NCBI GenBank assembly: GCA_040285825.1
Contig: JAUPSS010000002.1
Location: 1,302,001 to 1,366,000 of the forward strand
Direction: 5' to 3'
From: Eukaryota sp. TZLM1-RC
Lineage: Eukaryota > Metamonada: BaSk clade
DNA length: 64,000 nucleotides
Shown in pieces: positions 20,707 through 30,681 of this stretch. The notes beneath the pieces were generated by a model. It searched no databases and was not told the DNA's origin. It saw only the letters and a program-made list of their open reading frames with translations. Position 1 is the stretch's first letter. Each line of letters starts with the position of its first letter. Made by a program: the position numbers and the translations under genes.

Positions 20707-22913
20707 AGAAGAATTAAGAAGTTCTCGTTTGACTGCACTTGTCAAAAATTCAAAAATGGATGTTCGTCCTATTGCAGTCTCTGAGAGCTTACATAATATT
20801 TTTTCTGCGTGTTGTTTAAGCAGGTTCAATGAAAAAGCTAAAAAGATTTTATTACCCTTTCAATATGGTATAAATACTACAGATGGAGTCTCTTCAGCGA
20901 TTTTTGCTACTGATGTCTTATTTCGTCAAAATGAATCCAATGTTTGCATGTCATTGGATTTTAGTAATGCTTTCAATTCGCTAAGTCGTCGCAGTATCCA
21001 TGGTGCTCTATTGCAATATATGCCAGAATTAATACCATATTTTCAATCAACATATTGCACATATTCTAATTTACATTTTGGTAACAACATTTTGATTTCA
21101 TCAAGTGGCGTAAAGCAAGGAGATCCGTTAGGACCTCTTTTGTTTTGTTTGGCCATTCATCCTATTCTACTGCAAATTCAAGAGATGTTTCCTTCACTAA
21201 AAATGATTGCATATATGGATGATGTTGTGCTTATTGGTGAATTAAATATTGTGAAAAAAAGCAACTGTATGTTTTAAAGAATTATTTACCAAAATTGGTC
21301 TCCGACTTAATTTACTTAAATGTGTTTTGTTATCGAATTCTCCAGTTTCCACAATAATTGATGATATTGAAATTCAAGCCAAATTATATTCAATTGATGC
21401 TATTCGTCATTTGGGTTCGTTTTTAGGAAATAATGATGAAATTACCAAAAATTGTTTGAAAAGTTGAACTCAATTTCTGACAAAATTGACCGAATGATGA
21501 ATTTAGATATAAAAAAACACATCAAATTTACCATTATAAGACTGTGTTTTAGTTCCAATTTTAATCATATATTTCGATCTACAAATCCTCTCGTCACTAG
21601 ACCTTTGGCTCAAAAGTTTAATGAGTTACGTGCAAAAGTTCTGTCTCAATTACTGGGATGTAAAATGTTTCAAATTCCAGATCATGCTTACCTTAGTCCA
21701 CAATATGGTGGTTTAGGGTGGACAAAGGCTTCTATTCTTACCTCGTGTGCTTTTTGTTGGTGGATGCAGAAATGCAATCTTTGAGTTCTCCGAAAGATTT
21801 GCAGATTGGGAAGATTTATTGATGACAACGCAAAGTTCCACTGTTTTTGCATTAAATGAAGAAATTTCAAGAATTGATGTAGAAAAATGGGGTCGATGTT
21901 TTCCCCAATCATTCAATGGCAATATTCCAGAAAAAAATGTTTTAAATTTGAAGTACACTCTTCGAACATTACAGAAAAGATTGACTGGAATGTATGAAAA
22001 AGATCTTTATAATAATATTTGCAGCTCGGCTGTTTTAAATCAAGATCTTCACTCATTGTTATTGGAAAAGGGTGTTTGTGAAAACAAGGTGTCAGATTCT
22101 TCACTTTTTGTAACCATTGTACCACGAAGATTTGGATTGTGTGCTACTAATGAAGCATTTGTAACAAAAATGAGATTATATTTGAACATCCCCATTAACC
22201 AATTATTATCAAAAGAAAAATGTATTTGTTCGAATTCACCTCAACTCACTTTGCGCCATGCTCTAAATTGCTCTAAATTGATAACTTATCGTTCTTCATT
22301 ACATGATGCTGTTAGAGACACTGTTTTCAATATGGCACAAACTGCAAGGATATCGTGTATCAAAGAGCCCCTGCTGAAAGAAACACTTTCTCTGAATAAT
22401 TTTGGTTCTGATGATAGAGGTGATGTATACTGTGATTGGATTGATAATTCTGAAGCTATTGTTGACTTTGTCTCATGTCATGTTGCAAACGATACTTTGG
22501 TTCACAGAAGAAAACTTAATCCTGTGGCTGCTCTGGATTTTAAAGCAAAAGAAAAACATAGAAAATATGATAAAGAAATTGAAGATGCAAATATCGATAG
22601 AAATACACAGCTGGTTTTTATTGCTTTTCCATTTTCGATAAATGGAAGATTATCAGTTGAAGCAGAAACTTTTTTGGATGACTTCCAAAAAATGGTGAAA
22701 GAAAAAACAATGAAAAGATTTGATATTTTTTTATGGCGTTCACGGATTCAATTTGCCATTATTAATAGATTACCGCGGTTTTTCAATCGAATTAGAGAAG
22801 CTTTAGCTAGACAGCAAGCAAATCAAGATTTTGTAGAGGAAATCTTGGTTTAATGATAGTCGTCCCATTAGTTATGATTTAATTTAATCAAGTGTGCAAA
22901 TTCAATAAATTAA
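20707..22913 (+). mobile_element. LINE-A copy, 5' truncated, with 15-bp duplications
   Basis: It starts at GAAGAATTAAGAAGTTC, inside the RT domain, and ends at the family 3' end TTCAATAAAT. It is nearly identical by eye to 49787-51984. Coding runs in three frames: 20729-21277 (RPIAVSES, motif A, GVKQGDPLGP, AYMDDVVLIG), 21452-21784 and 21747-22853 (zinc motif CICSNSPQLTLRHALNC, then SDDRGDVYCDW, IVDFVSC and KEKHRKYDKEI, then the C-terminal LWRSRIQFAIINRLP block). There are frameshifts near 21255 (A run), 21440-21460 and 21750. The flanking 15-bp duplication shows it arrived by target-primed insertion. Confidence 0.93.
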
Positions 22914-22928
22914 TTAAATAGATGCCGA
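22914..22928 (+). repeat. Right target-site duplication of LINE-A copy
   Basis: Second copy of TTAAATAGATGCCGA, directly after the element's 3' end. Confidence 0.9.
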
Positions 22929-23202
22929 CAATTTCAGCTACCATTGGTGCATTTGAAATATGTACAATACAAGTATAATGTATCCAATACATTGTCTGTT
23001 CCACTCATTAGAATTTTGACGAACAAACTTGATAAGAACAAGGTCCATGTGAGTAGCAGTGATTGTATTGGTAGTGGTACCAATCAACTATGCAATGTAC
23101 AGCTTTTAACTGTCGTTGTTTACGTGTTTTATTTGCTGACACAATAAAGACTTTAAATAATCTCATAATAAGTTCTCTGAAACATTCTCAAACAAGATAA
23201 TT

Positions 23203-24120
23203 TTATTGATCAAAATCTAGACTGACAAGTTCACCAAATAAGCAGTGTTGCACTATTGGGTATTGATTTAGCACATGGTCTTTGTAAAAACTAATCATTC
23301 CATTAGCACATTTTTTCCAGTTTACTGCCTCTGTGAATGCATGTATTACAGGCAGATGACTCACGTCCACATTCGATTTTGACGAGAAGGTCCGTTGGAA
23401 ACAGTCTAGTAATAAGTAATCATGAGAATATAACAATCTCACTTGAGGGTCAGCTACAGATTTTGGTGTGAGTCCATCCTCATTGCCTCTCATCTGGAAA
23501 GACCCTATAACAAATCCAAGAATGTGAAAGTCATCAAAGCTATAGACTCCCTGAGACCCAGCAGGTTCTATAGTTAGAAGAAGTTAAAAGATACCTAATC
23601 TATACTTGTCTTGCAAATGGTAACAAAAGTGTAAGTACCGCTGAATTGTGTGTAATGCAATCGAGGGGAGGTCCGATGTTTTAATTAAAGATTGTTTGTA
23701 CAATGCAAAGAGAAAGAACACAAAGTTCAACTCATGTCCTGTACCATAATCAATACGACTAAAATCCCCAAATGAGTTCATCAAATAGGTTGCTAACTCA
23801 TGCGGGTGAGATGTTTCGATACGTGATGAAACAAGCGTTGGAAGTTGCTCAGTTATTCTTGAAATGTACGTTCTAAAGTTTTTGTGTCCAAATCTCCCTG
23901 AAGATGGTGCTTCTACTGAAACATTGTCATCGATTGTTTCCAGATCGTCTATGATAGACGATATGTGCTGAGATATATGGGTCTCTTTGATGTATGAGCG
24001 TTTCGTACCTACAACACTCGATGACATAGCACTGATGAACGATATTATATCTTTGTACACTGACGATTGCTGCCATATACCTTCTTCAATGTGGTGTGGT
24101 TTGATAAGTTTTGATAACAT
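23203..24120 (-). CDS. PTPA: PP2A phosphatase activator PTPA, one 27-nt intron
   Basis: Exons 24120-23595 and 23567-23203 give a 296-residue protein. PTPA is an ATP-dependent activator (peptidyl-prolyl isomerase fold) that loads metal ions into the PP2A catalytic subunit. Family blocks are in order: FRTYISRITEQLPTLV, then FGDFSRIDYGTGHELNF (the PTPA nucleotide/metal site region), RYLHFCYHLQDKYRLEPAGS (completed across the splice), GVYSFDDFHILGFVIGS, and a C-terminal ALFxEL-like end (FGELVSLDFDQ). Unspliced, the frame stops four residues past the junction. The length is close to other PTPAs. The start is the first Met in frame. Confidence 0.93.
23568..23594 (-). other. 27-nt spliceosomal intron in PTPA
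   Basis: In the coding sense it starts GTATCTTTTA and ends TTCTAACTATAG. The TTCTAAC is a good branch-point match directly next to the acceptor. Splicing joins RL to EPAGS and restores the conserved YRLEPAGS motif of PTPA, which is strong evidence for this exact intron. Confidence 0.93.
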
Positions 24121-24329
24121 TTTGGGAAGTACTTTGTTGGAATAAATTAAAAATTCAGAAATTTTTTTGGTTAAGAAGAATTAAAAAGCATTTCACCACA
24201 GTGATCTTCTTATGCACATTTTGTTGACATCTTAACTCAGTACCATGACCTAATCTCCAACTTAAGAAGAAAATGATGTATTTCACTTGATTTTGTTCAC
24301 ACATAACTAATAATAAAATTCTGCTGCTC

Positions 24330-24703
24330 GTTTAGTGTATTCCGCTGATTCGCCATTATCTAACGCCAAAAAAAAGAAGATAAAAAAATATGAAGAACCT
24401 TTGGTACAGTTAGGTAGAGTGGAACATGTGAAATATCAGTTTGTGCCATTTGCAATTTCTCTTTTTGGCAATATTGGACCTTCAGGGTTGCACTTTTTTG
24501 AACATTTCAAAAAAGTGTTACTGAATAGGTCTGGTAAAACATTGAATTCCACTTTCTGGTTAAATAGAATTGTGTTTTGCATTTTCAAGTCTATTCCAAC
24601 AATGATTTCAAAGGCACTTTTAGCTATTGGTGTAGAATATGAACGTAATGCTTTGAGTAGGTTTAGTAATAGTGACGCTTCTTTGGAGGATATTGAATTC
24701 TAG
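24330..24703 (+). mobile_element. LINE-D 3' fragment
   Basis: The frame reads KKKIKKYEEPLVQLGRVEHV, FAISLFGNIGPSGLHFFEHF, FWLNRIVFCIFKSIP and ends LEDIEF. It matches the C-terminus of the LINE-D copy at 28085-29670. The KIKKY block is the last conserved part of the endonuclease domain. The 5' part is missing. Confidence 0.85.
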
Positions 24704-24753
24704 ATAGATTTTTCTTATCTCAATAAATATTTCAGTTGAAAAAAATAACTAAT

Positions 24754-25148
24754 AACTTTGATTCGAAGTCATCTATTCTGTTCTACTGACTTGGGTGGAA
24801 TTAATTTCACTAAGTCTTCGATTTTGTGTTAAGCAGCATTTTTAGGAGGTGGTAAAAATTTTGTTTTTGAATTTTTCCAAAAGTTCCCTAATAATGTTCA
24901 TCTGATCAATGGTGAATCAAATTTTTACTTAAATCCACTTCACTTTCAATTAGTTAATTTGCTTAGTGATATCTGGATTCAGTGTTTTCCTCAAAGTGTT
25001 CAAGAAATTCCCAACCAATCACTCACAAAATTACGTTTTTGCCTACAAAAGCTTCAGCACCATTCAGTAAAATTGTTTGAAAGCTTGGATTTTGAAGTAA
25101 GACTTGGCTTGGTCCAAACTGAATATCCCGCTTTCGGAAATTTTTAAC
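24754..25148 (+). mobile_element. LINE-C relic (linker region)
   Basis: Pieces match LINE-C at 37063 in order: an RSHLFCSTDLGG-like start, FRRW-type region GGGKNFVFEFFQ (shifted), then DIWIQCFPQSVQEIPNQSL and LFESLDFEVRLGL ending at a stop in FGNF. Stops and a frameshift interrupt it. Confidence 0.75.
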
Positions 25149-25366
25149 AGACAATCGAATAGTTCCGACGTTGACCTAAAGGGAAGCAGTTGATAAATGA
25201 TTCAGCGATAAAAATTCGGTTGAAATAATTGCTATAAAAAGAATGCCATTTACTATTTACTATTGTTTAAAACACAGACAATAGATAAGAAATGAAAAGT
25301 GAAAAAATCATTTAAATGCAGAAGACTCAAAAGTAATTACCAGTTACCAACACTTCAACCATAACA

Positions 25367-26260
25367 ATGGTGCTTACTGATATCTCTGATCTAGAAACCT
25401 GGAATATTACCTCTCAACGAGTGCAACAGTCTTCAGACCCATTCACAGTTGATTTTACAAATAACTATGCACACTTCACTAACAACTTGGGTATCTGGGA
25501 ACCAGACTACCAACCAAAACAAGGCCACAGTACTAGAATATGTCTCTTTCAAGGTGACCCTTGTTTGATTTCAGCTGACCTCTTGATAGTCAATGCACCA
25601 CTCTCCCTCACTCCAGATGGTACGTCTTCTCTTTTTACACATGTCTTTCAACAAGAACGTGACAATTTCAATCTAGAAAAAGACTTTGTCCCTTCAATAG
25701 GAGACACTCATACTTTTACCCCCAAAAATTTAAGTTATGAGGTGGTAATGCTTGTTTTTGCTCCTACAGAAGAGTCAATACCACCATTAACCGATAAACA
25801 AACTACTTTAAAGGTTATTGAAGGGAAGGCTGGATCTAATTTTATTTTAAAATCTATTATTACTACAATTTTTGAGTTTTTGATATCTAACAATTACACT
25901 ACTTTAGTACTACCAATTCTTGGAGCTTTTGATTCTCCTTGTTATGGTTCTTCTGGTTATCCAGTGGTCACGTCATCACACGTCATTATTAGGTCAATAA
26001 TGGAGTATTTAGACCTTTTTATGATTGACCGTGTAGCAAGGGTGGCATTGGTTGGGGCTTCTCGTAGACAGACATTAGTGCTGAGGGATCTATTGATGAG
26101 GTATTATCCATGGGCAGAACAGCCTGAGGTTAGTGATGTGAGTGAAACAGAAAGCGATGATGAACAAGAAGAAGGGGAGGACAGTAATGAGGACGATGGT
26201 GATAACAGTGATCTAAATGATGATGAGAATGATGATGAGAATGATGATGAGGGAGAGTAG
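25367..26260 (+). CDS. Macrodomain-like protein with acidic tail
   Basis: A 297-residue protein. The centre looks like a macrodomain: ADLLIVNAPLSLTPDG (strand and loop that contact ADP-ribose in the family), then a hydrophobic core and LVLPILGAFDSPCYGSSGYP followed by SSHVIIRSIMEYL, similar to the second phosphate-binding loop and final helix. Macrodomains bind or remove ADP-ribose. The usual NAAN-type Asn motif is replaced by NAPL, so hydrolase activity is uncertain. The last 45 residues are almost all Asp, Glu, Asn and Ser. The start is the first Met. No intron seen. Confidence 0.55.
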   Translation: MVLTDISDLETWNITSQRVQQSSDPFTVDFTNNYAHFTNNLGIWEPDYQPKQGHSTRICLFQGDPCLISADLLIVNAPLSLTPDGTSSLFTHVFQQERDNFNLEKDFVPSIGDTHTFTPKNLSYEVVMLVFAPTEESIPPLTDKQTTLKVIEGKAGSNFILKSIITTIFEFLISNNYTTLVLPILGAFDSPCYGSSGYPVVTSSHVIIRSIMEYLDLFMIDRVARVALVGASRRQTLVLRDLLMRYYPWAEQPEVSDVSETESDDEQEEGEDSNEDDGDNSDLNDDENDDENDDEGE

Positions 26261-26600
26261 TTGATTATGTTAATGTTCCTTTAATTATTGTATTTCTTGT
26301 TTGCACATTTTTTTGTTTTTGTTCTACTTAAAAATTTATTTCTATTCTTGTTCAGAAATTACAAGGATTTAATATTTTAGTATTTTTCAGTAGATTTCCT
26401 GGAATTGAAAGAACCAACACCCCTAAAATATCCAAAATTATCTGTGTGGTCCAATTATTTGACAATGCTTTGGTTAATGAAACTATTGGCTCATTATTGT
26501 TGTTGAGTTCTGACTTGTTTTGATAATCTTGGACCTTGATTAACTCCTATACCCCATTATTTTTCTGCTTTGTTTAAGTAGGCATTGATAAAATAAAGGC
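26261..26600. other. Intergenic, nothing recognised
   Basis: 3' flank of the macrodomain-like gene, up to the left duplication of the LINE-C insertion. No open frame of note. Confidence 0.6.
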
Positions 26601-26615
26601 AAATTCACTAACTTT
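26601..26615 (+). repeat. Left target-site duplication of LINE-C copy
   Basis: AAATTCACTAACTTT, repeated at 27616-27630 on the other side of the LINE-C insertion. The exact right edge merges with the element's poly-T (its A-tail on the minus strand). Confidence 0.85.
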
Positions 26616-27615
26616 TTTTTGAGCTTGTAATTTTATTTTATTCATTCAACAAGAAATATGAACACATAGAATACACAACTAAAACTCCACATCCTCAAAA
26701 CCTGCCTCCCCTACATCAACAGAATTAATTGCTAAAGATTCAGAAAATTTACCAAAAGAAGAGAGTGAATCAGAAATTAGTTTTATTATTCCCTTCAAAA
26801 TAGAAAATACAATCCTGTTTTGCCAATAAACACGATTGAAAGTTCTTCCAGTTCTTTCCTTTACAACTACAACAAAATCCTCAAGGAAAGCCATAGCAGC
26901 CTTACCTAGAGATCCAAGCAAAGAAACAACAAAGGGACATAAATTACATTGGGCATGAGAATTTTCATTAAATGAGGAAATCGGTTTCGCATATTTATCA
27001 ATTTTATATTTTTCGCCAGCAAGAAGAGGATTATTTACATCCGAGTTAATGAAATGTTTGTTAAAAGAATTACAAAGGTCAATGGACATGGTGTCTAAAA
27101 TTGTAAAACTACCATTTAAACCGTGAACAACTAAATCACCTCTTGTCAGTCCCATAGATGCTGTTTTGTAGCGCGCACTATCAATATTGGGGTCATCAAG
27201 AATTAATTTTGATAACAACGGCTCTAAAAAGGAATCTACTCGATATGATTTGCACATTACATAAATTTAGTCCCTAACATTATTATGCACTTTGCTTCTA
27301 AATATAATGAAATGTTCACAGTTCAAAAGATGAGTAAACAAAAGAGGTTTACCACATTTACAAGTTAAATGATTGGGCAAATTGTCTGGCCACAGAAAAC
27401 AACGAAAACGCATGTTCAAAAGCCATTCATAGTTTTTTAACAAAAGTCCATAAACAGAGGGAATTTTAGTTACTAAAGCAGCAGCAGAACTATCACGAAT
27501 GTCCTTTAAAAAATTTCCGAAAGCGGGATTTTCAGTCTTGGCCAAGCCAAGTCTTACTTCATAATCCAAGCCTTCATATAATTTAACCAGATGGTGCTGA
27601 AGCATTTTCAGGCAA
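26616..27615 (-). mobile_element. LINE-C copy, 5' truncated to ~1 kb, with 15-bp duplications
   Basis: Minus-strand frames 27623-27267 and 27257-26679 match the last third of LINE-C: LYEGLDYEVRLGLAKTENPA, then zinc motif CKCGKPLLFTHLLNCEHF with HNNVRD, endonuclease-like TRGDLVVHGL, and the C-terminal VYWQNRIVFSILKG block. One frameshift or stop near 27260 separates them. The element ends in a poly-A (read as T on the plus strand). The target duplication is 15 bp. Confidence 0.92.
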
Positions 27616-27630
27616 AAATTCACTAACTTT
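27616..27630 (+). repeat. Right target-site duplication of LINE-C copy
   Basis: Second copy of AAATTCACTAACTTT at the 5' (truncated) end of the minus-strand element. Confidence 0.85.
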
Positions 27631-28084
27631 ATCGCACTTTCTATCTAGATTTCTTGAGGTACGGCAACAACTACATAGAAATTAATCAATTGTAACTGTT
27701 GTTTAAATACTGGACTGTTATTCATTTGGACCGTCACGAAGACAGCGGTTTCAGAAGTTGAACAAAACGTTAATGGATATGAAAAATATCAAGTTTTCAT
27801 CTGGGGTTTTCCTGTGGAGTATGCTAGAATTTTTGCCGGGGATTGAGATAAACTGAGGATTTCCTTGAGGTCTTTTATTTCCTATAAGATAAATTTTATA
27901 TATTGTTTTTATTATATTTGTTATATACAAATTTATTTTGAAGAAATTTATTTTATAAATCAATATCTAGGTCAAAATCAATATCAAAAATCGACATCTA
28001 GATCAAAATCAAGAGCATTTTTGACACTTTCCTCTGGACTGTGCTTGACGACCTTCAACTCAGGCAAACTTTTTTTATAAATTA
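27631..28084. other. Intergenic, nothing recognised
   Basis: AT-rich. It contains a short direct repeat of the form CAATATC-(T/G)AGGTCAAAATC near 27960-28012. No gene is supported. Confidence 0.55.
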
Positions 28085-29670
28085 AAATTTATTTTCAACG
28101 CTAACAAAACATTAAACAAAAAACTAGAACTCAATATCCTCAATACACGCATCAACATCATCAAATCTTTTAAGCGCGCGATTTTCATACTCTATTCCTA
28201 ATTGTAACAGTGCATTGGTCAACATTTCTGGAATTGCTTTAAGAATACTGAAAACAATTCTATTGTGCCAGAAATTGAAGTTCAATTCTTTTCCTGCTGT
28301 TTCTCTTATTAAATTTCTGAAACCTTCAAGAAATTTAATGCCAGATATTCCAATGTTACCAAAAAGAGAAACAGCAAATGGAACCAACTGATAGTTGACA
28401 TGCTCAACACGTCCTAGCTGAGATAAGGGTTCATTGTACTTTTTGATTTTGCTCTTTTCAGCAAAGCAAAGTGGAGTTTCATCTCTTTTAGCAAAATCAA
28501 TTGCTGAGTCTTTAAAAACATCAACAGTGACAACATCAACAACTTTAATAACACCTCCAGACGCAGGGGTAATTAAATCAGCACGGCGTTTCCCAAAAGT
28601 ATTTTCATCTTCATTTTCAGATGACAACCTTCGCACAAGTGGTTCAACAAAAGCTTCAATGTGATGACTTTTGCACATAGCGTATAGTTGGTCTCTAACA
28701 GCATCGTGAACAACTGAGCGATATGTAATATTAAATTTGCAATTAAATAAATGATTCAGATTAATGAGCTGACCACAACGACAAATCAAATCATTTGGCA
28801 CACTACATGGCCACAGAAAACACCTCATCCTGAAGGCAGTTGTCCATTGATGATCATTTAATAATAGACCATATACATATGGAATCTGGGAAATAAGACA
28901 ACTTGAGCTACTTTCCTTAAGGTCAATTAAAAAGTTTGCAAAAACGGGATTCTTTTCTTTAGCCAAGCTAAGACGAACAGTGAAATCCAAGTTTTCAAAA
29001 ACTTTTAATATCTTTTTCTGCAATTTAGCATATGCAAATTTCAAGGAAGTCAAACTCCTGGGTGGAATTTCTTGAATATCAGCAGGAAAGCATTTGGACC
29101 ATATGTGAGGAGAGATGCATTCAATTTCACTCTGCAAGGACACTAAATAGTCACTAACACAACATTCTATTAAATGTTGGTTTTCAGAAAGACGCTTCAA
29201 AAATTCTAAAACGATATTTTTGCCTCCACCGATGAATGCGGCTTTACACAAATGATTTGATTTGTACAAATCCAAGCCTCCCAATTCTGTGCTACAAAAA
29301 ATATGACTACGTGAAAAGGAAGAATCAATATCGAGCAAATTAGCCAAAAATTTTGGTCTTAATTCATTAAAAATTCTGCAAAATTCGAGAGAAATAGATG
29401 GTAATGTTGATCGTAAAATATGAGTAAATTTCCCTGAATAACAAATCCTGAGGAAAAAAATTTAAGATGTTTTTCATTATTTATATCTGAAAGAACCATC
29501 AATTCTTCTTCAAAATTATCCAAAAGAGAGGAAAGTTGATTTCGAATTTCATCAAAATTGCCTAAATATCAACCTAAAAAACGAAATCCTGATTCAAAAT
29601 AATTGATAAAAGGAACACTTTGATCATCAATTATGAGATCAGCAGGCTCTCTACCAATCAATAAACATAC
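28085..29670 (-). mobile_element. LINE-D copy, 5' truncated, coding mostly intact
   Basis: The minus-strand frame 29347-28124 (407 residues) is open from the linker to the stop. Its zinc motif is CRCGQLINLNHLFNCKF with HDAVRD. The endonuclease-like signature is unusually clear: KRRADLITP, VVDVVTVDV and KSKIKKYNEPL. It ends FWHNRIVFSILKAIPEM...EDIEF. Upstream, frames to 29670 encode RT pieces (VCLLIGREPADL, SGFRFLG, ICYSGKFTHILRST) with stops. The copy begins inside the RT thumb region. Confidence 0.88.
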
Positions 29671-29894
29671 TTGCAGGAGACTTTTCTAATGGTGGTAAAG
29701 ACTTTAACCCAGACCCTTCTACTTCACCAGAGACTGTGTTATCGTTACAAAAAGCAGAACCGGATCGAAGGAAAAGAAATGAGTCAACTTTTTCAACTTC
29801 TTCTTTTCCTTCTTGCATTTCGTTCGGTAGCGGAGACGAAAGAAGAGGAGATGGGTGAGCAGAGGGCGGAGAAGGAGTGGAAGAGAGGCACTTC

Positions 29895-30312
29895 GAAATG
29901 AACTGGGGATAAATGGAGAGCTATAGTTACAAAGGGGACATTTCCAGTGTTTTTCAAAGAACTGATTAGTTATAGATGCATTAGTGAAGCACCATTTGTT
30001 GGCACATCGTTGGTGAAAGATTTGGTAGCAGTTTGGACAAGCAGAGACAACATGAATTGTGTCTCATGAAGGATAGGCAAATAGGACACTTACTCTCCTT
30101 GTGTATCTCCTGGATAATGGACTTAGTACGTTCTGGGTAATCCAAGGGAGCAGGAGGAAGAGTTAGTGCGGATTTGGATGAGCGTTTAGAGTGTTGTCGT
30201 TTTTTACGATTGCAGGACATCAGCTAACAGCACACTAATGGCAAATAGTAGTAACCAGTTGAGAAAATTGGAGGATGTAGATGAAATAAATCAACTTTCA
30301 TTTTCAGAACTT
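29895..30312 (-). pseudogene. Partial duplicate of the NFX1-type gene (5' end and promoter)
   Basis: Nearly identical to 48370-48782, which is the first ~100 codons and upstream flank of the intact NFX1-type gene. The duplicate encodes MSCNRKKRQHSKRSSKSALT and CPICLSFMRHN, then a one-base insertion (ACATGAATTG for ACATGATTG) shifts the frame. Similarity starts at AAATGAACTGGGG and ends after TTTTCAGAACTT. All NF-X1 repeats are missing. It includes the ~90-bp upstream region. Confidence 0.92.
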
Positions 30313-30681
30313 GAGGTTCATTTCGGGTTCAGGTTGTTGAGTTCCAAAAGGGTATGTTGTCGAAGATGAAAATTGAGTCGAAACTAAATAACTAAGGCTG
30401 AACGAAAAGTATAAGTGATGAAATGAAATTCAAGTGCGAATCTGGAATATGATAACAACCCAACCAAATTCCACTCACCAACTTTTGTAGCATGTAGTTC
30501 TTGCCTGAAGAAAGGAAAACATTCAGAAAATATTCTTGAACGATATATATCATTAAAGAACACTTGTAACTAACTTTACTTTGAATAGACAACTATAAGA
30601 TTGATTGATTTCAACAGATTTTCATTTTTAGGAAACAAATTTTCAATCATTTCTGACTGTTTCCGTTCTGTGTTAACGGCC
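30313..30681. other. Spacer between NFX1 duplicate and Fanzor relic
   Basis: No supported gene. A frame running into the Fanzor relic (NKFSIISDCFRSVLTAM) may be its 5' extension. Confidence 0.5.
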
